64,000 nucleotides of DNA from Clostridium sp. (GCA_022010015.1 CP091735.1:1922001-1986000), one strand, 5' to 3'. Positions 46,593 to 57,552 are shown, counted from the first letter of the stretch. Notes: a model not told the origin generated them from the sequence alone. Program-made: numbers and translations.

Positions 46593-46838
46593 TTATTCTA
46601 GAATATTTGAAATGTCATCAATTGCTTTTGTAGCATCATTTCCAGAAGCCTCTAGAATAACATTTGAACCAGATGGTAAGCATAATGATAATAATCCTAA
46701 AACTGATTTTACATCAATCTTATTATTCTTAGTTATTAAATATACATCACTTTCAAACTTACCAGCCTCTCTTGCAATTTGGCTGCATAATCTTGCATGT
46801 AAACCAAGTGTGTTAGCAATTTTAATTTCCTTTGTCAT
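46593..46838 (-). CDS. ptsH: HPr-family phosphocarrier protein
   Basis: Phosphocarrier of the PTS sugar system, 81 residues, frame intact. The active His is in NTLGLHARLCSQ; most HPr proteins have HARPA here, so the Pro is replaced by Leu. The regulatory serine region is KSVLGLLSLCLPSGS, so phosphorylation by HPr kinase is plausible, and the C terminus ATKAIDDISNILE is normal. Of two in-frame ATGs, the second (46838) has AGGAG at the right distance. Monocistronic, with promoter at 46861-46889 and its own terminator. Confidence 0.85.
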   Translation of the reverse strand: MTKEIKIANTLGLHARLCSQIAREAGKFESDVYLITKNNKIDVKSVLGLLSLCLPSGSNVILEASGNDATKAIDDISNILE

Positions 46839-46860
46839 ACATATCATCTCCTACACTAAT

Positions 46861-46889
46861 GTTATATAACTACAAGTATATTTATGCAA
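46861..46889 (-). promoter_or_regulatory. Promoter of the HPr gene
   Basis: -35 TTGCAT (46884-46889), 17-bp spacer, -10 TATAAC (46861-46866), about 20 bases upstream of the ATG. Confidence 0.7.
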
Positions 46890-46911
46890 CAATGAAAGCA
46901 TTAACAATTTA

Positions 46912-46926
46912 ATGAAATCGTTTCAT
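46912..46926. promoter_or_regulatory. Palindrome atgaaatcgtttcat, cre-like
   Basis: Arms atgaaa / tttcat around tcg in the divergent region between the HPr gene and a small plus-strand gene. It resembles a catabolite-responsive element but is one base short of the consensus spacing. Confidence 0.4.
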
Positions 46927-46954
46927 AATACTTAATCATCTTACATATAATTAA

Positions 46955-47272
46955 ATGATGAGTAATAACAATATTTTTTTAAAGAAATTGAAAAGTCTCT
47001 TTTTAAACCTAAACGCTTACGAATTTACTTTTATTTGCTACTTTAATTGGCTTTTTTTGATTTGTGATGGTTTAAATTATAATGAACAACAATCACTAGG
47101 AAATTTTTTTGAAATGTTAGGACAAACAGCGCTTACTATTGGCGCCCAAAACCAAAATCTTGATAATTTTGATGTTGATAATCAAAATAATTACGACTCA
47201 CTTATTTTTATTGTTGAAAAAAATAAAATCGACAACATAGATAACATTGTTGCCGAAATTAAAAAAATATGA
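46955..47272 (+). CDS. Small conserved-looking protein (DUF6774-like)
   Basis: 105 residues with intact frame on the plus strand, divergent from the HPr gene and convergent with mrp (ends overlap by 14 bp). The core CDGLNYNEQQSLGNFFEMLG followed by QTALTIGAQ resembles small Firmicutes proteins with a helical EEL..L..FF..LG.TL.TI pattern (DUF6774-like, from memory). The C-terminal 40 residues are acidic and Asn-rich. ATGs at 46955 and 46958 are both possible; no clear Shine-Dalgarno. Function unknown. Confidence 0.6.
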   Translation: MMSNNNIFLKKLKSLFLNLNAYEFTFICYFNWLFLICDGLNYNEQQSLGNFFEMLGQTALTIGAQNQNLDNFDVDNQNNYDSLIFIVEKNKIDNIDNIVAEIKKI

Positions 47273-48097
47273 AATTATAATAATTTTTTTCAAGTATTGC
47301 TGCGATATTATCAAATTCTTTAACATCAGCTTCTTCAATTTTTTTCCAGCATCAACATATGAAGCAAGAGTTGGATTAATAGCAAGGCTTGCAAGTGGTC
47401 GCATATCAAATGATTCTGCAACTTCATTTATTTTTGAAGGACCAAATGGGTAGATGGGATTATTACAGCATGGGCAAATCATATAGGCCATATTTTCCAC
47501 CAATCCCAACAAATCAACATTCATCATTTTACACATTTTAACAGCCTTACCAACAATCATTTTAACCATATCCTGTGGCGATGAAACAATTATTGTCTCA
47601 TCAACAGGCAGTGATTGGAAAACAGTTAAAGCTACATCACCAGTTCCTGGTGGCATATCAACAAATAAAAAATCAATATCTCCCCAAGATACATCTGTAT
47701 AAAATTGCTTAACAGCATTAGCTAAAATTGGTCCTCTCCAAGCAACTGGGTCGTTTGGATTATCTAATAATAAATTAATGGAAACAACCTTTATTCCATT
47801 TTTTGTTTCTGATGGAATCATTCCTTCCTCTGTTCCATAGATTTGCTCATGAATTCCAAATGAATAAGGGATAGATGGACCAGTTATATCAGCATCTAAA
47901 ATTCCAACCTTATAGCCTTTTTTCATCATACTAACAGCAAGTAATGATGTGACCATTGATTTACCAACACCACCCTTGCCACTTGTAACCGCAATAATCT
48001 TTTTAATATTACTATATTTGTTATTAGTAGCAAGCATAGATTTTCTATCACTACAAGTCTTGCCACAACTACTACAATTATGATTACAATCGCTCAT
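47259..48097 (-). CDS. mrp: Mrp/ApbC family iron-sulphur carrier ATPase
   Basis: P-loop ATPase thought to carry Fe-S clusters to apoproteins. It begins with a Cys cluster (CNHNCSSCGKTCSD) common in Clostridia/Bacilli Mrp proteins, then the deviant Walker A SGKGGVGKS, DADITGPSIP, FVDMPPGTGDV and the scaffold motif CPCCNNPIYPFG (CxxC type). Near 47340 an A run (seven; should be eight or five) throws the last 25 codons out of frame; corrected, it ends KEFDNIAAILEKNYYNF and stops at 47259. Start ATG 48097 has AAGGAG. Confidence 0.9.
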
Positions 48098-48119
48098 ATA
48101 CTATTTACTCCTTTGATCT

Positions 48120-49397
48120 TCAACCATTATCTTTAATATTTTTTTCGTCAGTAGTTTGCATTCCTTCTCTTGCAATAGTTCCGACATTATTAATAGTATC
48201 GTTCACATCATTTGCTAATATTCCATCACCGGCTTTAAAATTATGATTATTTTTAGTTAGATAAAAGCCTAATAATCCAGCATCTACTGCCGCACTAATT
48301 TTAGCAGCACATGATGCCTTTGCTCCATCGCATACCATACCTGATGTAATTCCCAAACTATTCTTTATTGTGCTACATATTTCTTCATAGCTACCATCAA
48401 ATAAATAACAAATTCCTGCTGCAGCACCACATGCAGCACTTACTGCACCACAAAAAGCACTAAGTCTGCCTATTTCTTTTTTTTCATCAATAGTTACTAG
48501 ATTTGCTAAAACTAAAGCTCTAGTAAGCTTTTCATGTGAAGCATTAAGTTCCTTTGCATATTTAATTACGGGAAGAGATGTTGTCATTCCCTGATTTCCA
48601 CTACCAGAAACAATAACAACAGGTAAATCACATCCACCCATTCGTGCATCACTTCCAGCAGCAGGATATGCCTTGGCTCTTATTTTAACATCATCACCAT
48701 ATAAATCAATTAAGGTTTTACCAACTGCTGAGCTATATTTACCTTCAAGTCCTATCTTGGCAATTTTGGAATTATATTCAATTTGTCTATTGATAATCTC
48801 TTCAACATCAGCAATTTTTACATTGTTTACAAACCAAAATATCTTATCTATAGTTAAGGCTCTTCTATCCGTAGCATAAGCATTTTTCCTCATCAATATC
48901 ATAGCCACTTTTTAAACAAAAATTTCTTGATTTCTCTCTACTAAAAACAATATTAGTATGATAATCAATAATTATAACCTTTACATAGCTATCATTTTTT
49001 AAAGCCATCAATTTCTATATAAAAACTTATAAGGCTTTTTTTGAAGGAATAATTGTTATTTCTGTATCCATCATACATTTTTCTATATTAGTAATATCTG
49101 AAGGCTTTAAAACAGAAAGAACCTCTAATGATAAATCAGGTCTTTTAGAAACATATCCAGCAGCAACAGCAGCCTTAATGCCCCTTAATCCGCCTGTATT
49201 TGGTACAACTACACTTTTAACATTTTTAATAATATTTCCACAAACTTCAATTCGAGTTTTGCTAGGAATTCCCCCAAGAACATCACAAACCTTACTTGCA
49301 GCATAGGCGATACTAATTGGCTCGGTGCAGCCCATTGCTGGAACAAGCTCCTCTTTTTAAAATTTGTAAATAGGTTTTTATATATAAAATCATTCAT
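48120..49397 (-). CDS. UPF0597 / L-cysteine desulfidase-like protein (serine dehydratase alpha family)
   Basis: Likely cytoplasmic Fe-S enzyme that breaks L-cysteine into pyruvate, ammonia and sulphide (CyuA/YhaM family). Residues near the start, VPAMGCTEPISIAYAAS, carry the first conserved Cys; VVPNTGGLRGIKAAVAAG, PVVIVSGSGNQGMTTSLPV, FCGAVSAACGAAAGICY and SGMVCDGAKASCAAKI supply the rest. A frame break at 49360 separates MNDFIYKNLFTNFKKEEL from the core, and another near 48890. Start ATG 49397 has AGAAGTG. Ends in TGA. About 425 residues, normal for the family. It lies 22 bp upstream of mrp, which could help build its cluster. Confidence 0.85.
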
Positions 49398-49431
49398 ATT
49401 ATCACTTCTCATTATATTTTTATTTTTTTAT

Positions 49432-50096
49432 TTAAAAAGCATCTTTACAAACATTATAAAGCATATTAGAAACAATTATTAAAGTAATAATTGCTGTAAT
49501 TGAAAAAAACATACAAATGCTTTTTTTAATAAGTAAAAAAATATAAGAAATCCTAATCCCACTAAAATTGTTATAAAAAAATACTAATGAATAAAATCAA
49601 TTTTTTTCATATTGTTGAAATAACAAAGCTAATAAATAAATTCAAGGAAAAAAATAGCAAAACATCACTTGCCATATTAATAATAAGATATTAAACGCAG
49701 GTTTATAGCAGCCATATAAAGCTCTTTTGAAATTTAGTCAAATCATCACAAGGCTTTTTTTATAAGTTATAATATCACCATATTCATTTAAAATTGCTTT
49801 AAAGAAAGGATTGAGCTTGTACCAAGTATAAATACTTATCAAAAGATCAACTGCTACATAAATATATATAAGCTTAAAAAGTAAATATAACATTACTAGC
49901 ACCATCACCCTTAAATATTAAAAAGCCAATCCAAAGAAGAATCATTAATAATGCTGAGGATAGTCCATGAAGGATATAAAGCTTTGAAGCTCTTTCTTTG
50001 TTATATTTAGTCCACATTGCTCCATAAGCACCAATAAAAAAATGTAAGCAAAAAAATAAATATTGAAAAAAATAAATATAGCCAGCTATTTTTCAT
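49432..50096 (-). CDS. Membrane protein(s) of unknown function
   Basis: Probably one protein of about 220 residues with six or so TM helices, though two genes are possible. It starts MKNSWLYLFFSIFIFLLTFF with AGGAGG upstream, then YGAMWTKYNKERASKLYILH, LLMILLWIGFLIFKGDG, a break at 49888 (five T where four restore frame), KLIYIYVAVDLLISIYTWYK, FKAILNEYGDIITYK, and ITILVGLGFLIFFYLLKKS to VSNMLYNVCKDAF. No motif recognised. Confidence 0.5.
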
Positions 50097-50105
50097 ATAA
50101 ACCTC

Positions 50106-50376
50106 CTATATCTCATAGCAATAATAATTAAATATTAAATAATTATCATTTGAATTATCAATCGTGCTATCTAATAGTTGAAATTGATTAGTTTTTTTAT
50201 CAACCAAAAAAATGCTTTTTCTCTACAATTTTTTTAAATTCAAAATCATCTTGTTTATCTTTAGATAATAAAAAAACACTTTTTTTATTATGATTAGACT
50301 CTTTTAAAATCTTATCAATATTAAAATATACTACATAAATTCTTTTCAAAATCATTTTCATACAAATCATATTCAT
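50106..50376 (-). CDS. Hypothetical protein downstream of trmR
   Basis: About 90 residues after correcting one A run near 50215: KILKESNHNKKSVFLLSKDK, DDFEFKKIVEK, then SIFLVDKKTNQFQLLDSTID and YLIFNYYCYEI. The start is uncertain; a different frame upstream (FEANEYDLYENDFEK) also looks coding, so the N terminus may lie within it. The stop overlaps the Shine-Dalgarno of the next membrane protein gene. Confidence 0.4.
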
Positions 50377-50387
50377 TCGCTTCAAAC

Positions 50388-51056
50388 TTAATATAATTCT
50401 TTGAATAATAAAAAAATCAATTAATTTACTTAAACATATTTCCTTTGGATAACTAATAGTCATTCCATCACCAATGTGATAGTAAGTAGTAACAAAATCG
50501 TCATTAGTATCTAAAAAAATTTTTTTAAACCTTTTTTTAATTTTTGTAACAATACCTCTTACACCTCTAGTTAAAGTTGAAACATCCTTAAATACTAAAT
50601 CATGAAAATCCATATTATCACAAATAATTATACCATTATTATTAAGCAAACGTGAGTACATTTGAAAAAACTTTTGATATTGACCCTTAGCAGCATCTAT
50701 AAAAATCAAATCATATTTTTGGTCTGAAACCATTGGATAAGCTTCAAGGGCATCAGCATAAACCACTCTTATTTTTATTTATTAAATTTTTGATTTTTTT
50801 AATATTCTTTATAGCTTCATTATACATTTTAGGATCACGTTCAATTGTTGTAACTTTTGCATTGTTACATTTAACCATAATTGAAGCTGAATAGCCTATT
50901 GCTGTTCCAATTTCTAATATATTCTTAACATTATATTTTTTTAATATTCTCAATTAAAAAATCTAACCCCTCATCCTTTATAACAGGTACGCCATTTAGT
51001 GAAGCATAAGAACGCATTTGCTCTTCATAAGAAGAAAAACTGTAGTTATTTACCAC
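50388..51056 (-). CDS. trmR: tRNA 5-hydroxyuridine O-methyltransferase (TrmR/YrrM-like)
   Basis: Class I SAM-dependent O-methyltransferase. Motif I ILEIGTAIGYSAS, acidic loop TTIERDPKM, motif KYDLIFIDAAKGQY and IICDNMDFHD are diagnostic of the YrrM/COMT family; the C terminus reads HIGDGMTISYPKEICLSKLI. Breaks near 50780, 50945 and 50430. A GTG at 51056 after GGGGAA gives VVNNYSFSSYEEQMRSYASL and overlaps the DUF1292 stop by 11 bp. The naming rests partly on position: in B. subtilis yrrM/trmR follows ruvX and the DUF1292 gene. The product methylates ho5U34 in tRNA to mo5U. Confidence 0.8.
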
Positions 51057-51386
51057 AGTTACATTCCCCATCATCACATGAAGAGCATGCTCCACCACAT
51101 GAAGCACAACTTCCTTGACAACCATTTTCAAGTGAATCTAAATATTGATTATAAGCATCATTTACTATTTCCCATTCTTCATCACTTTCAATTTTTTCAA
51201 TTGTACCCTGTCCACCATCAGTTGGAACATAAATGCATGCAGATACTTTCATCATTTGGTGTCTGAAAAAAACAACATAATTGTGATTAAATTCCTCAGA
51301 CTTAAATGTAAAAAAAGAATTTTACAATCTTCTTTTTTTACCATCTTCCATTATAAAAGTTATATAATTTTTCCTTATTTTTCCAT
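51046..51386 (-). CDS. DUF1292 (YrzB-like) protein with Cys-rich C-terminal tail
   Basis: About 113 residues. The DUF1292 core is CKILFTFKSEEFNHNYVVFS, then YVPTDGGQGTIEKIESDEEW. Four run corrections are needed at 51270-51380. The last 27 residues, NGCQGSCASCGGACSSCDDG then ECNCGK, have seven Cys in CxxxC/CxxC spacing, which is unusual for the family and suggests metal binding. AGAGG precedes ATG 51386. Lies between ruvX and trmR, as in B. subtilis. Function of the family is unknown. Confidence 0.78.
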
Positions 51387-51390
51387 TTTT

Positions 51391-51824
51391 TTACCTCTTT
51401 TTAAAAACTTTTTTTGAATTTAGGAAATCCTGAAGAATTACAACTGCAGCCATTTCATCCTTTTTCTTATGGCGGTCCCCTCTTCTTAAATTTCCTTCTA
51501 TCATTATTCTATCAACAGCCACGGTTGTCAATCTTTCATCATATAAAATGACCTCAACATCAGCCATTTTTTCTAGTTTATCTTTAAAATCAAGTGATAT
51601 TTTTAGCACGATTTCCCATATCTCCATTCATATGCTTAGGAAGTCCTAAAACTATCTTTTTAACATTTTTCATTATGACAAATCTTAATAATTTCCTTTG
51701 CACAATAATTGTATTCATCATCTTTAAATCTAATTGTAGTTAATGCTCGTGCTAAAATACCAAGCTCGTCTGAAATACTAACGCCGCAGGTTCTACTACC
51801 TAAATCAAGTCCAATATACTTCAT
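51391..51824 (-). CDS. ruvX: Putative pre-16S rRNA nuclease RuvX/YqgF
   Basis: RNase-H-fold nuclease involved in pre-16S rRNA 5' maturation (once thought a Holliday junction resolvase). N terminus MKYIGLDLGSRTCGVSISD with the first catalytic Asp, mid motif VLGLPKHMNGDMG, YDERLTT with the Glu, and C-terminal DEMAAVVILQDFL with the last Asp. Breaks at about 51660 and 51615. The ATG shares one base with the alaS stop (TAATG). About 143 residues, normal. Confidence 0.88.
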
Positions 51825-54443
51825 TATAATATTTCCTTAATGTGACTAAATGCTAGAGAAACCTTTGAAGCATCCTTAGCTCCGGCTTGTGCAAGTGTTG
51901 GCTTACCACCACCGCCACCGCCTGTAATCTTACAAGCCTCACGAACTAAATTAGCAGCATTATATTTTCCTGATGTTGCACAAATTAAGCTTAGCTTTTC
52001 ACCATCTGTTAATGCAAGCATTACAGCATCAAGATTATATTTGTTTTGTAATGCACAAGCTAAATCCTTGGCAAGACCAGTATCTAAACCATCTATGCTT
52101 GTAAATAAGGTATTACCTTCAATCATTTTTTCATAAGATGCTAAATCACTTAGAGCATTCTTACTCTTTATTTGATTAAGCTCCTTCTCTAAATCCTTGC
52201 AAGCCTTTAAAGCCTTAGCGATTTCCTCACGCATAGTAAGCACAAAACGATAGCCAGTTGGCATATTTTCATTTTCTTTGTAATTAAATACAAGCTTATC
52301 AGGCTTAGCAGCCTCGATAATTGTTTGAGCCTTATTTTCTAATGCCTTCAAATCATTAACTAAGCTTGCATTATAAGAAACCTCTAGCATAGATGCATCA
52401 TTTGATGTTACACCTTCAATTCTAAATAATCCTGATCCAATCGAAGTGAAATTGCAAATAGCAAATTTAGAGATATCCTTGGTATTTTTAACATGAGTTC
52501 CACCACAAAATTCCTTTGAAACACCCATATCAACAACTCTTACCATTTCTCCATATTTTTCACCAAATAAGGCCATAGCACCTAGCTTCTTTGCTTCAGC
52601 AATTGGTAAAACTAATGTTTTTACCTCATATGCCTCATTTATATATTGGTTAACTAAATCCTCAATTTTTTTAAAATTTCCTCATTAGATAATGAATTAT
52701 AATTATTGAAATCAAATCTAACTGTATCCATAGATACCTGTTGTCCTTGTTGATGAACATGATCTCCTAATACTACCTGTAAAGCCTTTTGAAGAAGGTG
52801 AGCAGCAGAGTGATTTTTCATAGTCTTTTCTCTTCTATTTTTATCAACAGAAGCCTTAACAACATCACCAATATGGAATTTATTTTCTTCTAGAATATGA
52901 AGGTGTTGACCATTAGGCATTTTCTTAACATCAATAACCTCTATTCCATCAATTGTTCCACCATCACAAACTTGACCACCGCTAAAAGCGTAGAATGGAG
53001 TTTTATCTAAAACAATTCCTTTATCAAATACAGCAATAACCTTTGATTCTGATTCTAAAGTATCATAGCCAATAAATTTTGATTCTTCCTTAAAGTTAAG
53101 CCAAGCAGTATTTTGGCTTCCAAAGCTTTGTAAATCACCTCTTGCACTACGTGCTAGATTCTTTTGGCGCTCCATAGCTTTCTTGAATCCATCTTCATCG
53201 ACACTTAAGCCCAATGCTGATGCTTGCTCCATTGTAAGTTCCAATGGAAAGCCATATGTATCATACAATACAAAGGCATCTTCTCCTGAAATCATCTTAT
53301 CCTTAGCATTTTGAGCAATTTGATTAAATCTCTTTTCACCAGCTGATAATGTCTCTAGAAATTTTTCCTCTTCATTTTTAACTATCGTCTTAACAATGTT
53401 TTTGCTTTTCCTTTAAATATGGATAAGGCTCCTCCATTGTTTTTACAACAACATCAACCAATTCATACATAAAAGGATGATTAATGCCTAGTTCACTTTT
53501 TGCATATTTTGTAGCTCGACGTAAAACTCGACGTAAAACATAGCCACGACCCTCATTTGACAAAGTTGCACCATCACTAATAGCAAATGTTACAGTACGA
53601 ATATGATCAGCAATGACCTTAAATGCCATTTGACCTTGATATTTAATACCACTAATTTCTTCAACCTTTTTTATTAAGGGAACAAATTGATCAGTGTCAT
53701 AATTAGTATCAACACCCTGCATTACACAAGCAACACGCTCAAGTCCACAGCCTGTATCAATATTTTTAGAAGGTAGTTCCTTATAATTTTCTCTAGCAAC
53801 ACCTATCTTCGAATTAAATTGTGAGAATACAATATTCCAAATTTCAATGTAACGATCATTTTCAATATCATTTTCAATCAACTCAATTCCACGCTTATCA
53901 TATTTTTCACCACGATCATAAAACATCTCAGTATCAGGTCCACATGGTCCTTCACCAATTTCCCAGAAATTTCCATCTAAAGGAATTAAATGACTAGGTT
54001 CAACACCATTTTTTTAATCCACGTATCACGAGTTTCTATGTCCTTGGTATAATAAGTAATATAGATTTTTCTCTTTAGGAAATCCAAACCATTTTTCATC
54101 AAATAATAACTCAACAGCCCAGCTAATAACCTCTTTTTTTGAAATAATCGCCAATCGAAAAAAATTACCAAGCATTTCAAAAAATGTATGGTGACGAGCT
54201 GTCTTACCAACATTTTCAATATCATTTGTTCTTATGCATTTTTGAGCATTTGTTATTCTATGACATTCTGGAACAACACTACCATCAAAATATTTTTTTA
54301 ATGGTGTTACACCAGCATTTGTCCACGAAAGCGTTGGATCATCATGTGGCACTAATGAAGCAGATGGCTCTACGTGATGTCCCTTTGATTTCAAAAAATT
54401 CTAGCCACATTTGGCGAATTTGATTAGTTGACATTTTTTTCAT
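51824..54443 (-). CDS. alaS: Alanyl-tRNA synthetase
   Basis: Charges tRNA-Ala. About 873 residues: class II catalytic core from MSTNQIRQMWLEFF through HHTFFEMLGNF and GEGPCGPDTEMFYDRG, tRNA recognition, the editing domain with HSAAHLL and EFCGGTHVKNT (Zn ligands), and the C-Ala domain ending GGGGGGKPTLAQAGAKD. Four frame breaks (about 54385, 54010, 53395, 52670), each at an A/T run, split it; the flanking sequence joins cleanly at conserved positions, e.g. YPYLKEKQNIVKTIVKNEEE at 53395 needs four A, not five. Start ATG 54443 has GAGGA. Surely functional in life, so these breaks argue for sequence error. Confidence 0.93.
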
Positions 54444-54727
54444 ATTTATCATTCCTCGTATAAAAAAACTACTTTATTATAAACAATTACTTTGCTTTTA
54501 TCTATTTTTACCATACTTTCGCATTAAAATAAAGAAAAAAATTAGTAAACAAATACCTTATATTTATTAAAAAAATGCCTTTTATTGTTGATATAAATTA
54601 TTTTTATAAATAATTATTTATGCTTTTTCCAGAATATTTTTATTACTTTTTTTCAACAAAAAAACTCTTTATTTTTTTACACAAAAATCGATTATAATTA
54701 TAGTGTTAGTTTAAGGAGGGCAAAAAA
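54444..54727. other. Divergent AT-rich intergenic region alaS/XRE
   Basis: About 280 bp with no gene, extremely A/T rich. A TATAAT at 54693-54698 upstream of the XRE gene is a plausible -10; no good -35 is paired with it. No T-box or other riboswitch signature was seen upstream of alaS. Confidence 0.5.
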
Positions 54728-55011
54728 ATGGGATTATGTGAAAACATAAAAAAACTAGGCTAAAGAAAAAAACTGACACAAACCGAAGTAGCATCAAGAA
54801 TTCCTATTTCTCAATCAAATTATTCAAAAAAATTGAGTTAGGTATAGTTGTTCCAGATGCAAATACTTTTAAAAAAAGAATTTGTGAAATATTGCAAATT
54901 AGTAGTGATTATCTTTTTGGATATTCAGTTAAAAAAAGAATTATTACTATCTGACTATGATTACATTTACAAGGCCTATTTTTATGCTTCAAAAAAATCA
55001 TTGACAAATAA
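54728..55011 (+). CDS. XRE-family helix-turn-helix regulator
   Basis: About 95 residues on the plus strand. After correcting four runs: MGLCENIKKLRKKKLTQTEV, then ASRIPISQSNYSKIELGIVV and PDANTFKRICEILQISSDYL, a standard HTH_3 fold, then FGYSVKKELLLSDYDYIYKA and a short tail ending KKIIDK. AAGGAGG is 9 bases upstream of ATG 54728. Stand-alone gene with its own terminator, inserted between alaS and recD2 and opposite in direction. Targets unknown. Confidence 0.8.
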
Positions 55012-55042
55012 GAAGAATATTTATATATGTTCTTTTTGTCAA

Positions 55043-55070
55043 AAAAATGACAGGTTATCCTGTCATTTTT
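55043..55070 (+). terminator. Intrinsic terminator of the XRE gene
   Basis: Perfect arms aaaaatgacagg and cctgtcattttt with a 4-base loop and T-rich tail, 32 bp after the stop. Confidence 0.88.
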
Positions 55071-55080
55071 ATTTTTTTAT

Positions 55081-55184
55081 TCAACTTTTTTTAATTAGGT
55101 CCTTAACCTTTTTTTACTATCCATAAGCTCAATTGCGCTAATTGTCAATAAAGCACCACCAAGCATATAAAAAGCTGCTTTCAT
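55081..55184 (-). CDS. Small single-helix membrane protein
   Basis: About 34 residues: MKAAFYMLGGALLTISAIEL then MDSKKVKDLIKKS after correcting one A run at 55108. One TM helix followed by a basic cytosolic tail, in the style of small YtxH/YrzO-like Bacilli proteins. ATG 55184 has GGTGAT upstream and lies just after recD2. Too short for a firm call. Confidence 0.45.
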
Positions 55185-55216
55185 ATTATCACCATATTTA
55201 TTATTTACATTCTTTT

Positions 55217-57552
55217 TTAAAAAAATATGTAATTACATAAATGTTTTTTTGGCGATATTCCATCCATATCATATTCACCTAATGTTTTTATAAGCGCTAA
55301 GTGGATCATCTATTTCAATTTCTTGTGAAACATCAGCTTTTTTTATTTGAAATCTTTCACTAAGCGAGGTTTGTCTTACATCATCCTTTGAATGAATTGC
55401 CTGATTAATAGCATTATATTCACCTAAAATGATTAGCTTTTTTTCTTGGTTTCTTGTTATAGCTGTATAGATAATTTTTTTACGAAGCATAATATTATAA
55501 GAAGGCAATATTGGAATAATTACATTATCATATTCACTTCCTTGGGACTTATGAATACTTATTGCATATGCTAATGTTAAATAATCTAATTTAGGACCAT
55601 ATGTAACCATCCTACCATCAAAGTCAATTAATAGCTTAGTTTCTTTGTTTTCTTTGATTATTTCTTTTATTATTCCTACATCACCATTCATTATTTCCAA
55701 TTTTGAATCATTTTGAAGCTGTAAAACCTTATCACCTTTTTTTAAACTCTTTAAATTCTGTTTTTACAACCTCTGAAGAATTAATAAATTTATCCTGTAT
55801 CATTTTATTAATTGCATCAATACCTGCTATACCGGCATACATTGGAATTAACACCTGTAAATCATTTTTAAAATCGCCGCCCTTAGCAATAAAGCTAGTA
55901 ATAAAGCGTTCAATCATTGCAGAGCAGTTTTTTGAATCACAAGGATAAAAAAATACACTTCTTTTTCTTTCATTAAAAAAATATTGAAATCAATATTTTT
56001 CAAATAATACCTCTTGAGCTAGCTTAATAATATTGCTTTCCTTTGCTTGACGCATAATTTCTGTAAGCCTTAAGGTATTAACCGCGCCACTAGCAATTAA
56101 GTCATGAAGAACAGCACCTGGTCCAACTGATGGTAGTTGATTTTCATCTCCAACTAGAATAATCTTGCTTCTAATAGGTAATGCTTGAAAAAGACGATAT
56201 GCTAATGGCAAATCAATCATAGACGCTTCATCAATTATCAATAAAGAGCCTGAAAGCTTATTTTCAGCATTAAAGGTAAATTCACCTTCATGATTATAAC
56301 CTAACGTTTTATGAATTGTTTGAGCTTTAAATTTAGTAGCTTCAGCCATTCTTTTGCTTGCTCTACCAGTAGGGGCCATCAATACTACTTTTTTTCTTTA
56401 AATTTATCACTATCGACGTTTAAATTATCAATGTAGGCAGATAAATATAAAATACCCTTTATAATTGTTGTTTTTTTCCCTGTTCCTGGACCACCAGTAA
56501 CTATGTTCAAATTATTATTCATTACCGAATAAATAGTTTTTAAACTGATTTTTCTGTATATTTAATACCTAATTCTTTTTTTCAACAATTTCTAGTTTTT
56601 TTCCTTAAGTTTACTTTCATCATAGGTTTTTAAATCCCGTTTGCTTCATTTTTCCAAAATTATTTTACTTAAGCCAATTTCTGCCTCATATAATGATGGT
56701 TCAAAAAAATTCTTTCATCTTCACACACAATACGTTTATGCTCTATCAAATAAGAAACACCATCACTAATTAATTCCTTGGCAACTGGTTTTTCAGTTTG
56801 ATTCAGCAAAAGCTCTGTTGAATTTATTAATTGATTTTTTTATAAAGAAAGGTAAATCCCTGTTGAAAACAAATAAGCGTTAAGGTATGCATTATCGCCT
56901 CAGTAATTCTATTTAATGAATTGGGATCAATCCCTAAGTTCATAGCAATAAGATCACTTTTTTTAAAACCAAATCCTTCAACATCATGAATAAGTCGATA
57001 AGGGTCGCTTCTAATTACCTTAGCTGCATCAGTTCCATAAACCTCAATCATTTTAGCAACCATTTTAGTAGATAATCCTAAATCATAAAGTTCTACATAA
57101 GATTTTTTTGAATTTCTTCGTTTCTTTTTTTAAAAATCTTATAAACCATTTGAGCCTTATCTTCGTTTACGCCTTCAATATCCTTTAAGCAATCAGGATT
57201 TTTTTAATATCTTCTCTAATGTTTTTTTCTACCAAGAGCCTTAACTATCCTCATAGCAGTTTTTTTCCCTATCCCCTTAAATTCACCGCTAGATAAGTAA
57301 TTAACAAGTCCCATTGCTGACATTTCCTTAACTGGATTAATGCTTTTTATATATAATTGTTCCCCATATTTATCGTTTTCTTTCCAAACACCATGAAATT
57401 CCATTTCTCTATTTTCTTCAATAGGCTGAAATTCACCAACAATTATTACTTCCCCTTTTTTTAGTATCAATTCGTGCTACTTTATATAATGAATCAGAAG
57501 AAATAAACAAATATTTGTCTAATATTCCTTTAATAACAACCTCTTCATCCAT
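55217..57552 (-). CDS. recD2: RecD2 (RecD/TraA-type) SF1 DNA helicase
   Basis: 5'-3' helicase in DNA repair and replication-fork maintenance, about 775 residues. N-terminal OB-like part (EVIIVGEFQPIEENREMEFH), HhH segment YLSSGEFKGIGKKTAMRIV, winged part, Walker A at about 56480 (VTGGPGTGK), motif Ia APTGRASKRM, Walker B IIDEASMIDLPL, motif III VGDENQLPSVGPGAVL, and motifs V/VI LTLAYAISIHKSQGSEYDN and YTAITRNQEKKL. The Walker A reads GTGKKTT because seven A stand where four are needed. More than eight frame breaks. ATG 57552 overlaps the mnmA stop (TGATG). C terminus after 55290 is uncertain. Confidence 0.85.

Noticed and set aside
51824..54443. alaS and other housekeeping genes as pseudogenes
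   Set aside because: Breaks occur at A/T runs, the pieces rejoin at conserved positions, and essential genes are hit as often as others; sequence error explains this better than decay.
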